The notes: generated by a model not told the origin, from the letters alone. DNA of 64,000 nt from Beta vulgaris subsp. vulgaris (GCF_026745355.1 NC_079208.1:21334219-21398218); one strand, 5' to 3'; positions 1-13,675 are shown, numbered from the stretch's first letter. Made by a program: numbers and translations.

Positions 1-2062
1 AAGATGCTCTCAGCTCAGGCAGGGAATACTCTGATTAGGGTAGTTACTATAGAGGAAATAGAGTATGCTTTACAAGGTATTGGTGATGATAAAGCCCCAG
101 GATTAGATGGCATGAATGTAGTGTTTTTCAAGGACAGCTGGAGCATTAGCAAGCAAGATATTTGTGATGCAGTGAAGGAATTCTTCTCAAACTCTTTTAT
201 GCACATTCCTATGAACTGTACAGCAGTTACTCTGATACCTAAGATGCCTAATGCTAGTAAGGTAAAAGATTTTAGGCCTATAGCTTGTTGCTCTGTACTT
301 TACAAGATTGTCTCTAAAATCTTAATAAATATGCTTCAAGCTGTGATTGGTGAAGTAGTTTGTGAGGCTCAATCAGGTTTTATTCCTGATAGGCATATTG
401 CAAATAACATATTATTAGCTACTGAGCTAATAAAGGGATACTCTAGAGCTCATATGTCTCCAAGATGCTTAATGAAAGTGGACATCAGGAAAGCTTATGA
501 TTCAGTAGAGTGGGATTACTTAGAAAAGTTAATGCATGAATTGTGGTTCCCTGGGCAATTTATTAGGTGGATTATGGAATGTGTTAGAATTGTGTCATAT
601 GCTATTCTTGTAAATGGGGTTCCATCTGAACCTTTCACTGCAAAGAAGGGACTAAGGCAAGGGGATCCTCACTCCCCTTTCCTTTTTGCTTTAAGTATTG
701 AATACCTCAGCAGATGCTTGGATGATTTGCAAATGGATCCTAACTTTAACTACAATCCAAAATGTGAGAAACTTAAGATTACACATCTTATGTTTGCAAA
801 TGATCTGCTAATGTTCTGTAGGGCAAATGTAAGCTCAATTGATTTGATGTTTAAAGCTTTCTCTAAATTCTCTGAAGCATCTGGGTTAGCAGCTAGCATT
901 GAGAAAAGTAATCTTTATGTGAGTGGAGTCAGTGCAGAGGTCACTCAAGAATTAGCTGTAATTGTTCACATGCCAGTAGGGGAGCTCCCTTTCAAATATT
1001 TAGGGGTTCCTTTATCATCTAAGAAGCTAACCTATGCTGAAAGCAAACCCCTGGTGGAGAAGATTACTCAGAGAGCCCAAACATGGATGGCTCAACTGTT
1101 GTCATATGTAGGGAGATTGCAACTAGTGAAGTATGTTCTTAGTAGCATGCAGAACTATTGGCCACACATATTTCCATTGTCTAAGAGAATAATTAGGGCT
1201 GTTGAGAGTGTATGCAGGAGATTTCTGTGGTCAGGGGCAACTGGAGAAACAAGAAAAGCTCCTGTTGCTTGGAGTACTCTTCAACTGCCAAAGAGTGCAG
1301 GGGGGTGGAATATCATCAACATGGAAATATGGAACAAAGCAGTTATGCTCAAGCTATTGTGGGCAATTGCTTTCAAAAAGGACAAGCTTTGGGTCAAATG
1401 GGTCCATGCTTACTATATCAAGAGGGCCTCCTATGATCCAGTAAGAATTAGTACCCAATGCTCCTGGATGTTGAGGAAAATTATTGGCACTAGGGATTGG
1501 CTGCAGAATATAGGAGGATGGCATGCAGTTTGTACTGGCAACAAGTTTTCAATAAGGAAAGCTTACAAGATTCTGATAGGAGAGTTTGATAGGGTGCATT
1601 GGAGAAGAATAATATGTCATAATGAAGCAGCTCCAAAGAGTAAATTTATTTTATGGCTTGGGTTGCATAACAGGTTAGCTACCATAGATAGGTTAAGCTT
1701 ATGGGGAGTTAACTGTAATACCATATGCAGCTTGTGTATGAGGGCTGATGAGTCAGTGCATCATCTATTCTTCTTGTGTGACTATGCATGAAGTGTGGCA
1801 GGGGGTGAGTAATATTTTCAGGCTACCAAGAATGAGCAGCAACTTTCAGAGCATTATAGAAACAGCAAAAAGGAAAGCAAGGAAGTAAAATGGGCAGTTT
1901 TTTGTCATGGCTGTTACTGAATGTTTCCATGCAGTATGAAGACAACGTAACAGTCAAATATTTGCTAATACTGTTCTCCCAACTTCTAATGTAATAAGAG
2001 ATGTGTTATTTAGAATTGCAGTTAGAAGTTTTGAGGAAATCAGAAGAAGCATGATTATGTAA
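1..2062 (+). pseudogene. LINE ORF2 reverse transcriptase with C-terminal zf-RVT region, partial and broken
   Basis: The protein would copy LINE RNA at a nicked target. An uninterrupted frame runs from base 1 to a stop at 1789-1791 (597 codons with the entry codons; upstream part missing). The order is: N-terminal RT signature (DKAPGLDG, residues about 29-36), RT core with RPIACCSVLYKI, SGFIPDRHI, VDIRKAYDSVEWDYL and GLRQGDPHSPFLF, the active-site box near residue 265, then the thumb region, and a zf-RVT region (residues about 505-595, with C..C and HHLFFLC). The catalytic box reads FAND where this family normally has FADD or YADD, so one metal-binding Asp is lost. After the stop, the zf-RVT coding continues one frame over to 1888 and then, after another shift and an in-frame TGA, to a TAA at 2060-2062. 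The copy is therefore dead by at least three lesions. Confidence 0.9.
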
Positions 2063-2160
2063 CTTGTTTCTAGTAGGATGGTTTGTAGCATGCTTGCTAG
2101 TGTGATTAGCGTTTGTAATCACCTCTCTTTTTGCTAATATATCTCTTCATTTGCCAAAAA
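1..2160 (+). mobile_element. LINE (plant L1-type non-LTR retrotransposon), 3' portion
   Basis: The window opens inside the reverse transcriptase ORF of a LINE, so the 5' part lies outside. The coding part runs to about 2062, is followed by a short 3' UTR, and ends at a run of seven A at about 2155-2161. The satellite array starts directly after this tail. An A-rich end with no terminal repeat is what target-primed reverse transcription leaves. The target-site duplication cannot be checked because the left flank is missing. The insertion presumably lies in the satellite array. Confidence 0.9.
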
Positions 2161-5100
2161 AACATAATGAATCGCGTTAGATAGGGTACATCCTATCCTA
2201 CTACAACTTTGAAAACAATTACTTAACAAGATAAGAAACTAACTAATCACATGCCTATCTTAAATCCTAGTTAAACTATAATTTTTAACAACCTAAGTAA
2301 AATAATAACTAATATAGCAAATCCTAACAAAAATAGGATTCTATGTAACAACCAATTGCAAACCCAAACATAACATGGATTCTATGTGATAACCAAGTTC
2401 ATCTTGAACTAGGACTCCTTCTTTAGTTCCATGCTTTACTTGAGCCAAGGCACTACACAAGCCAAAAGTTGGTTTCTTTCATTAAGATTGAACCCCATGT
2501 TCTCCAAAACCAAGTGAATAGGCTCATATAGAACAACTGATTTTGCATCCGCATCATTCTAAATATGATTACTATACCAAAAAACCTTGATAACCAACTA
2601 TGAATGTGAATTTTGATCTTTCTTAATCCAAGAATCGAAATCTTGAATTAATTGAAACACCTTTGATACTTCCATATTCAAGAACACTCTTGATCTTGAG
2701 AAGAAGAATCTAAACACCCTCAAGTTCACTCCTGAATTTAAGTTCTGTGACACTAAACACATATCACTCCTGAAAAGTCTTTAATGGTTTGATTCATTTA
2801 GCTCACAAGCAAAACAATTATCAGGATTGAATTCTTTAGATAACTTATTCACAACATAATAAATTGCGTTAGATAGACTACATCCTATCCTAATACAAAT
2901 TGGAAAACAAATAGTTAACGAGATAAGAAACTAAATAATAATCACATGCCTATCTTATATTCTAGCTAAACTATAATTTTGAAGAACCTAAGTAAAATAA
3001 TAACTATTATAGCAAATCCTAGCAAAAATAGGATTCTATGTAACAACCAATAGCAAACCCAAACAGAACTAAGATTTTATGTGACAACTAATTCCTTCTT
3101 GAACTAGGAAACCTTCTCTACTTCCATGTTTTTCTCGAGCCAAGTCACTACACAAGCCAAAGGTTGGTTTCTTCCATTAAGATTGAACCCCATGTTCTCC
3201 AAAACCAAGTCAATAGGCTCATATAGAACAACTGATTTTGCATCCGCATCATTCTAAATATGATTACTAAACCAAAAAACCTTGATAACCAACTATGAAT
3301 GTGAATTTTGATCTTTCTTAATCCAAGAATCGAAATCTTGAATTAATTGAAACACCTTTGATACTTCCATATTCAAGAACACTCTTGATCTTGAAAAGAA
3401 GAATCTAAACACCCTCAAGTTCACTCCTGAATTTAAGTTCTGTGACACTAAACACATATCACTCCTGAAAAGTCTTTAATGGTTAGATTCATTTAGCTCA
3501 CATGCAAAACAATTATCAAGACTGAATTCTTTAGATAACGTATTCACAACATACTAAATTGCGTTAGATAGACTACATCCTATCCTAATACAGATTGGAA
3601 AATAAATAGTTAACAAGATAAAAAACTAAATAATCACATGCGTATCTTATATTCTAGTTAAACTATAATTTTGAACAACCTAAGTAAAATAATAACTAAT
3701 ATAGCAAATCCTAGCAAAAATAGGATTCTATGTAACAACCAATAGCAAATCCAAATAGAACTAAGATTTTATGTGACAACTAAGTCTTCTTGAACTAGGA
3801 CTCCTTCTTTACTTCCATGTTTTTCTCGAGCCAAGTCACTACACATGCCAAAACTTGGCTTCTTCCATTAAGATTGAACCTCGTGTTCTCCATAACCAAG
3901 TCAATAGGCTCATGTAGAATAAGTGCTTTTGCATCCGTACCATTCTTAAGATGATTACTAAACCAAAAATTCTTGATAAGCAACTATGAATGTGAATCTT
4001 AAACTTTCTTAATCCGAGAATTAAAATCTTGAATTTATTTGAACACCTTTGATATTTCTTGATTCAAGAACACTCCTGATCTTAAGAAGAAGAATCTAAA
4101 CACCCTCAAGTTCACTCCTGAATTTAAGTTCTTTGACACTAAACACTTATCACACCTGAAAAGTCTTTAATGGTTTGATTAATTTAGCTCACAAGGAAAA
4201 GTTCATCAAGATTCTATTCTTTAAACAAAAATGTAATATCTTATTAACAACATAATGAATCGCGTTAGATAGGCTACATCCTATCCTAATACAACTTTGA
4301 AAACAATTACTTAACAAGATAAGAAACTAACTAATCACACGCCTATCTTAAATCCTAGCTAAACTATAATTTTTAACAACCTAAGTAAAATAATAACTAC
4401 TACAGCAAATTATAACAAAACGAGGATTCTATGTAACAACCAATCACAAATCCAAACATAACATGGATTCTATGTGACAACCAAGTCCTTCTTGAGCTAG
4501 GACTCCTTTTTTACTCCCATGCTTTCCTCGAGGAAGTCACTACACATGCCAAAGGTTGGTTTCTTCATTAAGATTAAACCCCATGTTCTTCATAACCAAG
4601 TCAATAGGCTCATGTAGAAGAAGTGATTTTGATCCGCATCATTCTTAATATGATTAGTGAACCAAAAAAGCTTGATAACCAATTATGAATGTGAATCATG
4701 ATCTTTCTTAATCCAAGAATCGAAATCTTGAATTAATTGAAACACCTTTGATATTTTTTGATTCAAGAACACTCCGATCTTGAGAAGAAGAATCTAAACA
4801 CCCTCAAATTCACTCCTGAATTTAAGTTCTTTGACACTAAACACTTATCACTCCTGAAAAGTCTTTAATGGTTTGATTAGTTTAGCTCACAAGCAAAACA
4901 ATCATCAAGATTCAATTCTGTAAATAAAAATGTAGATCTCTTATTCACAACATAATGAATCGCGTTAGATAGGCTACATCGTATCCTAATACGACTTTGA
5001 AAACAATTACTTAACAAGATAAGAAACTAACTAATCACACACCCATCTTAAATCCTAGCTAAACTATAATTTTTAACAAGCTAAGTAAAATAATAACTAA

Positions 5101-7444
5101 TGTAGCAAATCCTAACAAAAATAGGATTCTATGTAACAACCAATCGCAAATCCAAACATAACATGGATTCTATGTGATAACCAAGTCCTTCTTGAGCTAG
5201 GACTCCTTCTTTACTTCCATGCTTTACTCGAGCCAATTCACTGAACAAGCCCAAGGTTGGTTTCTTCCATTAAGATTGAACCCCATGTTCTCCAAAACCA
5301 AGTCAATAGGCTCATGTAGAACAACTGATTTTGCATCCGCATCATTCTTAATATGATTAGTGAACCAAAAAAGCTTGATAACCAATTATGAATGTGAATC
5401 TTGATCTTTCGTAATCCAAGAATCGAAATCTTGAATTAATTGAAACACCTTTGATACTTCTTGATTCAAGAACACTCCTGATCTTGAGAAGAAGAATCTA
5501 AACTCCCTCAAAGTCACTCCTGAATTTAAGTTCTTTGACACCTAACTCTTATCACTCCTGAAAAGTTTTTAATTGTTCGATTAGTTTATCTCACAGGCAA
5601 AACATAAGTTAAGATTGAATTCGTTAAACAAAAATTAGATTTCTTATTAACAACATAATGAATTGCGTTAGATAGACTACATCCTATCCTAATACAACTT
5701 TGTAAACAATTACTTAACAATATAAGAAACTAACTATCTACTTAGATAAACTATTAATTTTTAACAACATGAGTAAAATATATAACTATTATAGCAAATC
5801 CTAAAATAACTAGGATTCTATGTAAGAACCTATTGCAAATCCAAACAAAACATGGATTCTATGTGATAACCAAGTTCTTCTTACGCTAGAACTCCTTTAA
5901 TTCCGTGCTTTCTTCGTGCCAAGTAACTACACATGCCAAAGGTTGGTTTCTTCCATTAAGATTGAACCCCATGTTCTTCATAACCAAGTCAATAGGCTCA
6001 TGTAGGAGAAGTGATTTTGAATCCGCATCATTCTTAATATGATTAGTGAACCAAAAAAGCTTGATAACCAATTATGAATGTGAATCTTGATCTTTCTTAA
6101 TCCAAGAATCAAAATCTTGAATTAATTGAAACACCTTTGATATTTTTTTGATTCAAGAACACTCCTGATCTGAGAACAAGAACATAAACACCCTCAAATT
6201 CACTCCTGAATTTAAGTTCTTTGACACTAAAACTTATCACTCCTGAAAAGTCCTTAATGGTTTGATTAGTTTACTATAGCAAAAAAACAATCATCAAGAT
6301 TCAATTCTGTAAATAAAAATGTAGATATCTTATTAGCAACATAATGAATCGCGTTAGATAGGCTACATCCTATCCTACTACAGCTTTGAAAACAATTACT
6401 TACAAGATAAGAAACTAACTAATCACACTCCTATCTTAAATCCTAGCTAAACTATAATTTTTAACAAACTAAGTAAAATAATTATTAATATAGCAAATCC
6501 TTACAAAAATAGGATTCTATGATACAACCAATCGCAAACGCAAACAAAACATGGATTCTATGTGATAACCAAGTTCTTCTTACGCTAGAACTCCTTCTTT
6601 AATTCCGTGCTTTCTTCGTGCGACGTAACTACACATGCCAAAGGTTGGTTTCTTTCATTAAGATTGAACCCCATATTCTTCATAACCAAGTCAATAGGCT
6701 CATGTAGGAGAAGTGCTTTTGAATCCGCATCATTCTTAAGATGATTAGTGAACCAAAAAAGCTTGATAACCAATTATGAATGTGAATCTTGATCTTTTTT
6801 AATCCAAGAATCGAAATCTTGAATTCATTGAAACACCTTTGATATTTTTTGATTCAAGAACACTCTTGATCTTGAGAAGAAGAATCTAAACACCCTCAAA
6901 TTCACTCCTGAATTTAAGTTCTTTGACACTAAACACTTATCACTCCTGAAAAGTCTATAATGGTTTTATTAGTTTAGCTCACAAGCTAAAACAATCATCA
7001 AGATTCAATTCTGTAAATAAAAATGTAGATATCTTATTAGCAACATAATGAATCGCGTTAGATAGGCTACATCCTATCCTACTACAACTTTGAAAACAAT
7101 TACTTAACGAGATAAGAAACTAACTAATCACACGCCTTTCTTAAATCTTAGCTAAACTATAATTTTTAACAACCTAAGTAAAATAATAACTAATATAGCA
7201 AATCCTAACAAAAATCGGATTCTATGTAACAACCAATCGCAAACCCAAACATAACATGAATTCTATGTGATAACCAAGTTCTTCTTGAACTAGGACTCCT
7301 TCTTTACTTCCATGTTTTACTCGAGCCAAGTCACTACACAAGACAAAGGTTGGTTTCCTCCATTGAGATTGAACCCCATGTTCTCCAAAAGCAAGTCAAT
7401 AAGCTCATGTACAACAACTGATTTTGCATCCGCATCATTCTTAA
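2161..7444. repeat. ~700-bp tandem repeat array, block 1 (about 7.5 units)
   Basis: Landmark GCGTTAGATAG recurs near 2172, 2867, 3559, 4260, 4960, 5660, 6350 and 7055, giving a period of about 690-705 bp. Each unit contains, in order, the landmark, an AT-rich stretch, two copies of GGATTCTATGT about 60 bp apart, and a segment that is decayed coding sequence on the minus strand. Units here differ more from each other than in the later blocks, and A and B types do not alternate regularly, as expected at the less homogenised edge of an array. The block is bounded by the LINE tail on the left and the Helitron start on the right. No gene is present. Confidence 0.92.
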
Positions 7445-7686
7445 TCAATATATATATATATAAAAGAGGAACTTTTCGGGAGCATAGAGCGCGCCACCTA
7501 GGATTGCCACGTCATCTTATTAATTTAGAGATAATAAATTTTAGAGTTTTAGAGATAATAAAAACCAAAAAAAATTGTCTTTTATGAGGCAATTTGATGA
7601 ATAATTAATGATGATTTTATTAACATAAAGTAAAGGTAAGATTGACAATTATAGTTGTTTTTTTTTTACACAAGGTTGATTGGTCC

Positions 7687-8117
7687 TGTTCCGGGTAAAA
7701 ACTTATAATATGATATTTGGGGAGTCGTCTCGAGCTGTGCCCATGTCCATTTCGACCAGGCCTCGTTTGGTCGGCCATAGTCCTGCAAAACAAGGAAACC
7801 TACCCCCGGGGGTGCCCCGGGAACGCCCCTCCGACGCTCATGTCAGTAAATAAATTTGTAGAGGGAGAAAGTAGTGAGAGAAGTTTTCCCGTGATAGAGA
7901 TTCGATACCTGAGTTATGGGGATACGTTCCCTATTTATAGAGAGTTGTTCCATATGTCAACTGCAATATGTATTGCCATCAGGGGCATTTTTGTCCCTTC
8001 AGTGATTTTGAGCCTAGCAAGGCTATAGGCTATTATATGTGTCAGGCTTAATTCCCGGTGAGGGTATTTTTACCTTGTCACATGCTATTGGGCTCGCCAT
8101 ATTTTTGGGCCCAAACA
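7687..8117 (-). repeat. LTR (3' LTR of the nested non-autonomous element)
   Basis: It is 431 bp long, starts TGTTCCGGG and ends GGGCCCAAACA on the plus strand. A TATA-like CTATTTATAG at 7931-7940 reads as CTATAAATAG on the minus strand, in agreement with minus-strand transcription. The preceding 5 bp GGTCC are the target duplication. Confidence 0.92.
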
Positions 8118-10019
8118 TTAGCCCCACGCTCAATATACGATAGGGGACCTTTGTAGATCGTGTGTTGAGCGGAATTCTGCAGATTATTATATCCGAAAAT
8201 AATTTTCAACCTTGTGGGCCAAGTATACAATATGTATGTTGAAGTGGGCCAGGTGCCAATCACCAATATATCTGCATTGTAACTTCGTTTTTTCTAATCC
8301 ACGTTGGTGCCTTTGTAATGCATGCACCTAATAAAAAGTGTTTAATTAATGTTAACTTGCATGTGGGCCATTATGCCAAATGACCAATAGCAATATCAAT
8401 ACAATACTGCTTGTTGAGACAACATTTAGGCGCCAAATTTAACTTCAAATATTCATAACTTCGAGCAGACTAGTAGTTCTTTGTTCGAGCAGACCAAAAG
8501 CTTCATGGACCTTCGAGCGATGCCTCCATCTTCCTCGAGCAAGGTGATCGTCCTCACGCAACCGAGAAACCAAGGCATGCAATCACAGATGAGTGTCTCT
8601 CGAGGTTTAAAACGATACTCGACACATGATATCGAGCTGGAGAGAGTGAGAGAGACATGCTTGTGTCCACCTATTGGTGCTGCAGCTAGCACCATTCGAG
8701 CTGGAGAGAGATGCTTGGCTCGAGTAGAGGAGAGGAGTGAACCAACACACACCTTCGAGGAGGTCGAAGTACAGACGTCCCGGAGCAGGTCGACGCACTT
8801 GGCTCGTTTAATATAATATGCTCCATGCATTCAGTAGTTTACGTGAGTAGACCATGAATGCTGCTCGAGCCCGGCCCATTGTTTTTTAGGCGCCAATTTT
8901 CAAACAAGTTGAAGTCTTCGTATTTGCTTAAAAGATGTTTACATGACATAACTTTTCCGACGTCATTCGGAAAGCTTTTTCTTATACTCATTTCAACACT
9001 TCGAGGCACACACATACCTTCTTCGAGAAAGATAATTAAGCTTGAGATTGCCCCTTGCATTCTCCACAAAGGCCGACTGCACTTCGAAGGGACGAGTCGA
9101 GTCGGGCCGGTGTCAACTCATTTAACACGAACTGACCAGTAATCGAGGGACATCATTGCGGATGCTCAAAGAACTTGTATGAAATTGAATTAAGAAGTAT
9201 TGCAGATGCTCGAGGAGTTCACTTCACCTAGCTCGAGTATCATATTCCGATTACAAATAAGGTAGCCGTAGAAAGAGTCGAGCAGTAGGGGCCAGTAATG
9301 GTGATGTGAGGTTAGATTAAACCAAGTGAGAGCTAAGTTCGGACTTTGTTAGCTGAGGGACATGTGCCAGCCGTGTCGAAAATACTCGTCCAACGAGGAT
9401 CAATGGTAAACTACCATACTTCGAGGGACTGGCTTAAAAACCCGGTTCGAGATGTAGGTTACTTCGAAGAATTGAAGTAGGGCTCCATCTTTGTATTACT
9501 AGCTAGATTGCTTATACATTGACTAAGGCAGGTATTCATGGAGTGATATAGATGTTGAGTTCTTGGATGTCTTCCGTATTACGAGAACAATACAACAAGT
9601 AATGGTAGGTTTAGTCGACTTTTATTTCCATAAGTACCCATTATTTCATATGACCCAGTATAGAGCAATCTCAAGACCTTTTGTATTATGAGAATAAGAA
9701 ACCTGAAAATGTAAGATATCAAGTGGAGTTGACTTTTCATCTCCATGCGGGTGAGTCTATAAATCTCGTGGCCCTTAAATGGATATTGGTCGAGCTCTTG
9801 AGGAACTTTTGCTTTAACCCAAGACTTCAAATTTCAAAATATCGAGTGCTAGTGTTTGTACAATGAAGTTCAAAGGGTGCCGATGAACACATGCATGATC
9901 CTTGAGACTAGCAAAACCATGGTTTAATATTGATGCATACCCTCTTCGAGGTCTCGAGCAAGGTAAGCTTGATGGTTGGCGCTACGTATGACCCGAAGCT
10001 CGAAGGCTAACATACTCGA
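8118..10019. other. Interior of the non-autonomous LTR element, no gene seen
   Basis: This stretch is more GC-rich than the satellite and contains many short TCGAG/CTCGAG words. The longest open frames (for example 125 codons on the minus strand at 8453-8830) have no motif I recognise and overlap equally long frames on the other strand. I see no coding sequence. Confidence 0.7.
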
Positions 10020-10290
10020 CACTAGGGAGGAAATGAGTAGCTCGTCCAAGGGAGGAAATGAGTAGCTCGTCCAAGGGAGCGATTGAGTAGCTCGACCAAG
10101 GGAACGAGTGTGTAGCTCGACCAAGGGAGGAAATGAGTAGCTCGACCAACGGAACGAATGAGTAGCTCGACCGAGGGAGGAAATGAGTAGCTCGACCAAG
10201 GGAGCGAGTAAGTAGCTCGACCGAGTGAGGAAATGAGTTGCTAGACCAAGGGAGCGAATAAGTAGCTCGACCGAGTGAGGAAATGAGAAG
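10020..10290. repeat. Tandem array of ~25-27-bp units (first array)
   Basis: About ten units of the form TAGCTCGACCAAGGGAGGAA / ATGAG, with CGTCC and CGACC variants, are arranged head to tail. It is related to the large array at 11016-13675, which shares the core TAGCTCGACCAAGGGAG. Confidence 0.9.
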
Positions 10291-10705
10291 CTTGAGGTCG
10301 CTCAGGGGCCAATGAGCCCCAGGCAACTCGAGGGGTATGAGGTACCACGCTCGAGGTCGCCCAGAAGCCAATGAGCCCTAGGCAACTCGAGGGGTATGAG
10401 ATACCTCGCTCGAGGTCGCTCAGAGGCCAATGAGCCCCAGGCAACTCGAGGGGTATGAGATACCTCACTCGAGGTCGCCCGGGGGCCAATGAGCCCCAGG
10501 CAACTCGAGGGGTATGAGATACCTCGCTCGACGTTGCTCAGGGGCCAATGTGTCCCAGGCAACTCGAGGGGTATGAGATACCTCGCTCGAGGTCGCCCGG
10601 GGGCCAATGAGCCCCAGGAAACTCGAGGGGTATGATATACCTCGCTCGAGGTCGCTCGGGGGCCAATGAGCCCAAGGCAACTCGAGGGGTTTTTTAAGAG
10701 ACTTC
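10291..10705. repeat. Tandem array of 59-bp units
   Basis: Seven units start with GAGGTCGCTC or a close variant at about 10294, 10352, 10411, 10470, 10529, 10588 and 10647. Each unit contains GGCCAATGAGCCC, CAACTCGAGGGGTATGAG and ATACCTCGCTC. Decayed relatives continue to about 10860. The open minus-strand frames across it (repeats of LELPGAHWP type) are a by-product of the repeat. Confidence 0.92.
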
Positions 10706-11015
10706 ATTCGAAGTTATCGACCGGTTTTTGAATAACTTGAAGGAGTTCTGAATCCTCGCTCGAGGTTATTTGGGGCCCATGGGCCTCGAAATGACTCGGG
10801 GAAGTGTCCTCGCTCGAGGTTACCTAGGTGTCCCTGATTCACTCGAGGGGTATGGCGCCGTAGCACTTGACGGGCGCCGATCTCGGCGATTATGTCGATC
10901 GAGATATCCCCCACTCGATCGGGGTGAGGTGCCTAAGAGTAGGTCTTTGGCCTCCATCTGGGCGTATTCTGTCCAGGGAGTTAGAGCTCCGGCGAGGAGA
11001 GGTTTTCGTAGTGGT

Positions 11016-13675
11016 GCAGTAAGTAGCTCGACCAAGGGAGCGATTGAGTAGTCCAACCAAGGGAGCGAGTGGTAGCTCGATCAAGGGAGCGAGGGAGTAG
11101 CTCAACCAAGGGAGCGAGTGGTAGCTCGACCAAGGGAGCGAGTGGTAGCTCGACCAAGGCAGCAAGTGGTAGCTCAACCAAGGGAGCGAGTGGTAGCTCG
11201 ACCAAGGGAGCGAGTGGTAGCTCGATCAAGGGAGCGAGGTGGTAGCTCGACCAAGGGAGCGAGGAGTAGCTCGACCAAGGGAGCGAGTGGTAGCTCGACC
11301 AAGGGGCGAGATGGTAGCTCGACCAAGGGAGCGAGATGGTAGCTCGACCAAGGGAGCGAGGTCGTAGCTCGACCAAGGGAGCGAGGTCGTAGCTCGACCA
11401 AGGGAGCGAGTGGTAGCTCGACCAAGGGAGCGAGGTGGTAGCTCGACCAAGGGAGCGAGGGAGTAGCTCGACCAAGAGAGCGAGGGAGTAGCTCGACCAA
11501 GGGAGTGAGTGGTAGCTCGACCAAGGGAGCGAGTGGTAGCTCGACCAAGGGAGCGAGTGGTAGCTCGACCAAGGGAGCGAGGTAGTAGCTCGACCAAGGG
11601 AGTAGCTCAACCAAGGGAGCGAGGTAGTAGCTCGACCAAGGGAGCGAGGTTGCAGCTCAACCAAGGGAGCGAGTGGTTTTCGTAGTGGTGCAGTAAGTAG
11701 CTCGACCAAGGGAGCGATTGAGTAGTCCAACCAAGGGAGCGAGTGGTAGCTCGATCAAGGGAGCGAGGGAGTAGCTCGACCAAGGGAGCGATTGAGTAGT
11801 CCAACCAAGGGAGCGAGTGGTAGCTCGATCAAGGGAGCGAGGGAGTAGCTCAACCAAGGGAGCGAGTGGTAGCTCGACCAAGGGAGCGAGTGGTAGCTCG
11901 ACCAAGGCAGCAAGTGGTAGCTCAACCAAGGGAGCGAGTGGTAGCTCGACCAAGGGAGCGAGTGGTAGCTCGATCAAGGGAGCGAGGTGGTAGCTCGACC
12001 AAGGGAGCGAGGGAGTAGCTCAACCAAGGGAGCGAGTGGTAGCTCGACCAAGGGAGCGAGATGGTAGCTCGACCAAGGGAGCGAGATGGTAGCTCGACCA
12101 AGGGAGCGAGGTCGTAGCTCGACCAAGGGAGCGAGGTCGTAGCTCGACCAAGGGAGCGAGTGGTAGCTCGACAAGGGAGCGAGGTGGTAGCTCGACCAAG
12201 GGAGCGAGGGAGTAGCTCGACCAAGAGAGCGAGGGAGTAGCTCGACCAAGGGAGTGAGTGGTAGCTCGACAAGGGAGCGAGTGGTAGCTCGACCAAGGGA
12301 GCGAGTGGTAGCTCGACCAAGGGAGCGAGGTAGTAGCTCGACCAAGGGAGTAGCTCAACCAAGGGAGCGAGGTAGTAGCTCGACCAAGGGAGCGAGGTTG
12401 CAGCTCAACCAAGGGAGCGAGTGGTTTTGTAGTGGTGCAGTAAGTAGCTCGACCAAGGGAGCGATTGAGTAGTCCAACCAAGGGAGCGAGTGGTAGCTCG
12501 ATCAAGGGAGCGAGGGAGTAGCTCAACCAAGGGAGCGAGTGGTAGCTCGACCAAGGGAGCGAGTGGTAGCTCGACCAAGGCAGCAAGTGGTAGCTCCACC
12601 AAGGGAGCGAGTGGTAGCTCGACCAAGGGAGCGAGTGGTAGCTCGATCAAGGGAGCGAGGTGGTAGCTCGACCAAGGAGCGAGGGAGTAGCTCAACCAAG
12701 GGGCGAGTGGTAGCTGACCAAGGGAGCGAGATGGTAGCTCGACAAGGGAGCGAGATGGTAGCTCGACCAAGGGAGCGAGGTCGTAGCTCGACCAAGGGAG
12801 CGAGGTCGTAGCTCGACCAAGGGAGCGAGTGGTAGCTCGACCAAGGGAGCGAGGTGGAGCTCGACCAAGGGAGCGAGGGAGTAGCTCGACCAAGAGAGCG
12901 AGGGAGTAGCTCGACCAAGGGAGTGAGTGGTAGCTCGACCAAGGGAGCGAGTGGTAGCTCGACCAAGGGAGCGAGTGGTAGCTCGACCAAGGGAGCGAGG
13001 TAGTAGCTCGACCAAGGGAGTAGCTCAACCAAGGGAGCGAGGTAGTAGCTCGACCAAGGGAGCGAGGTTGCAGCTCAACCAAGGGAGCGAGTGGTAGCTC
13101 GACCAAGGGAGCGAGGGAGTAGCTCAACCAAGGGAGCGAGTGGTAGCTCGACCAAGGGAGCGAGTGGTAGCTCGACCAAGGGAGCAAGTGGTAGCTCGAC
13201 CAAGGGAGCGAGTGGTAGCTCGACCAAGGGAGCGAGTGGTAGCTCAACCAAGGGAGCGAGGTGGTAGCTCAACCAAGGGAGCGAGGTGGTAGCTCGACCA
13301 AGGGAGCGAGGTGGTAGCTCGACCAAGGGAGCGAGTGTGGTAGCTCAAAGACCAAGGGAGCTGATGGTAGCTCGACCATGGTAGCTCGATAAAGGGAGCG
13401 AATGGTAGCTCGACCAAGGGAGCGAGTGGTAGCTCGACCAAGGGAGCGAGGTGGCAGCTCGACCAAGGGAGCGAGGTGGCAGCTCGACCAAGGGAGCGAG
13501 TGGTAGCTCGACCAAGGGAGCGAGTGGTAGCTCGACAAGGAGGGTAGTAGCTCAACCAAGGGAGCGAGGTGGTAGCTCGACCAAGGGAGCGAGGTGGTAG
13601 CTCAACCAAGGGAGCGAGGGAGTAGCTCAACCAAGGGAGCGAGTGGTAGCTCAACCAAGGGAGCGAGTAAGTAGC
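11016..13675. repeat. Large minisatellite of 24-27-bp units with higher-order structure
   Basis: About 105 units share the core TAGCTCGACCAAGGGAGCGA with one to three extra bases between them. Higher-order structure is visible: a marker with GTAGTGGTGCAGTAAG recurs at about 11010, 11680 and 12427, and the order of variant units between the markers is largely repeated, so blocks of about 670-750 bp were duplicated as wholes. Because unit length is mostly 24 or 25 and few stops occur, long LVELPLAP-like frames open on the minus strand. They are artefacts of the repeat. Confidence 0.95.

Noticed and set aside
7717..8028. 103-codon plus-strand frame in the left LTR (and its counterpart at 14164)
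   Set aside because: It lies wholly within an LTR and runs against the element's transcription. The two LTR copies encode differing ends and no known motif.
11016..13675. CRISPR-like array
   Set aside because: Units are directly adjacent without unique spacers, contain single-base variants, and lie in a plant LTR element. No cas genes are present.
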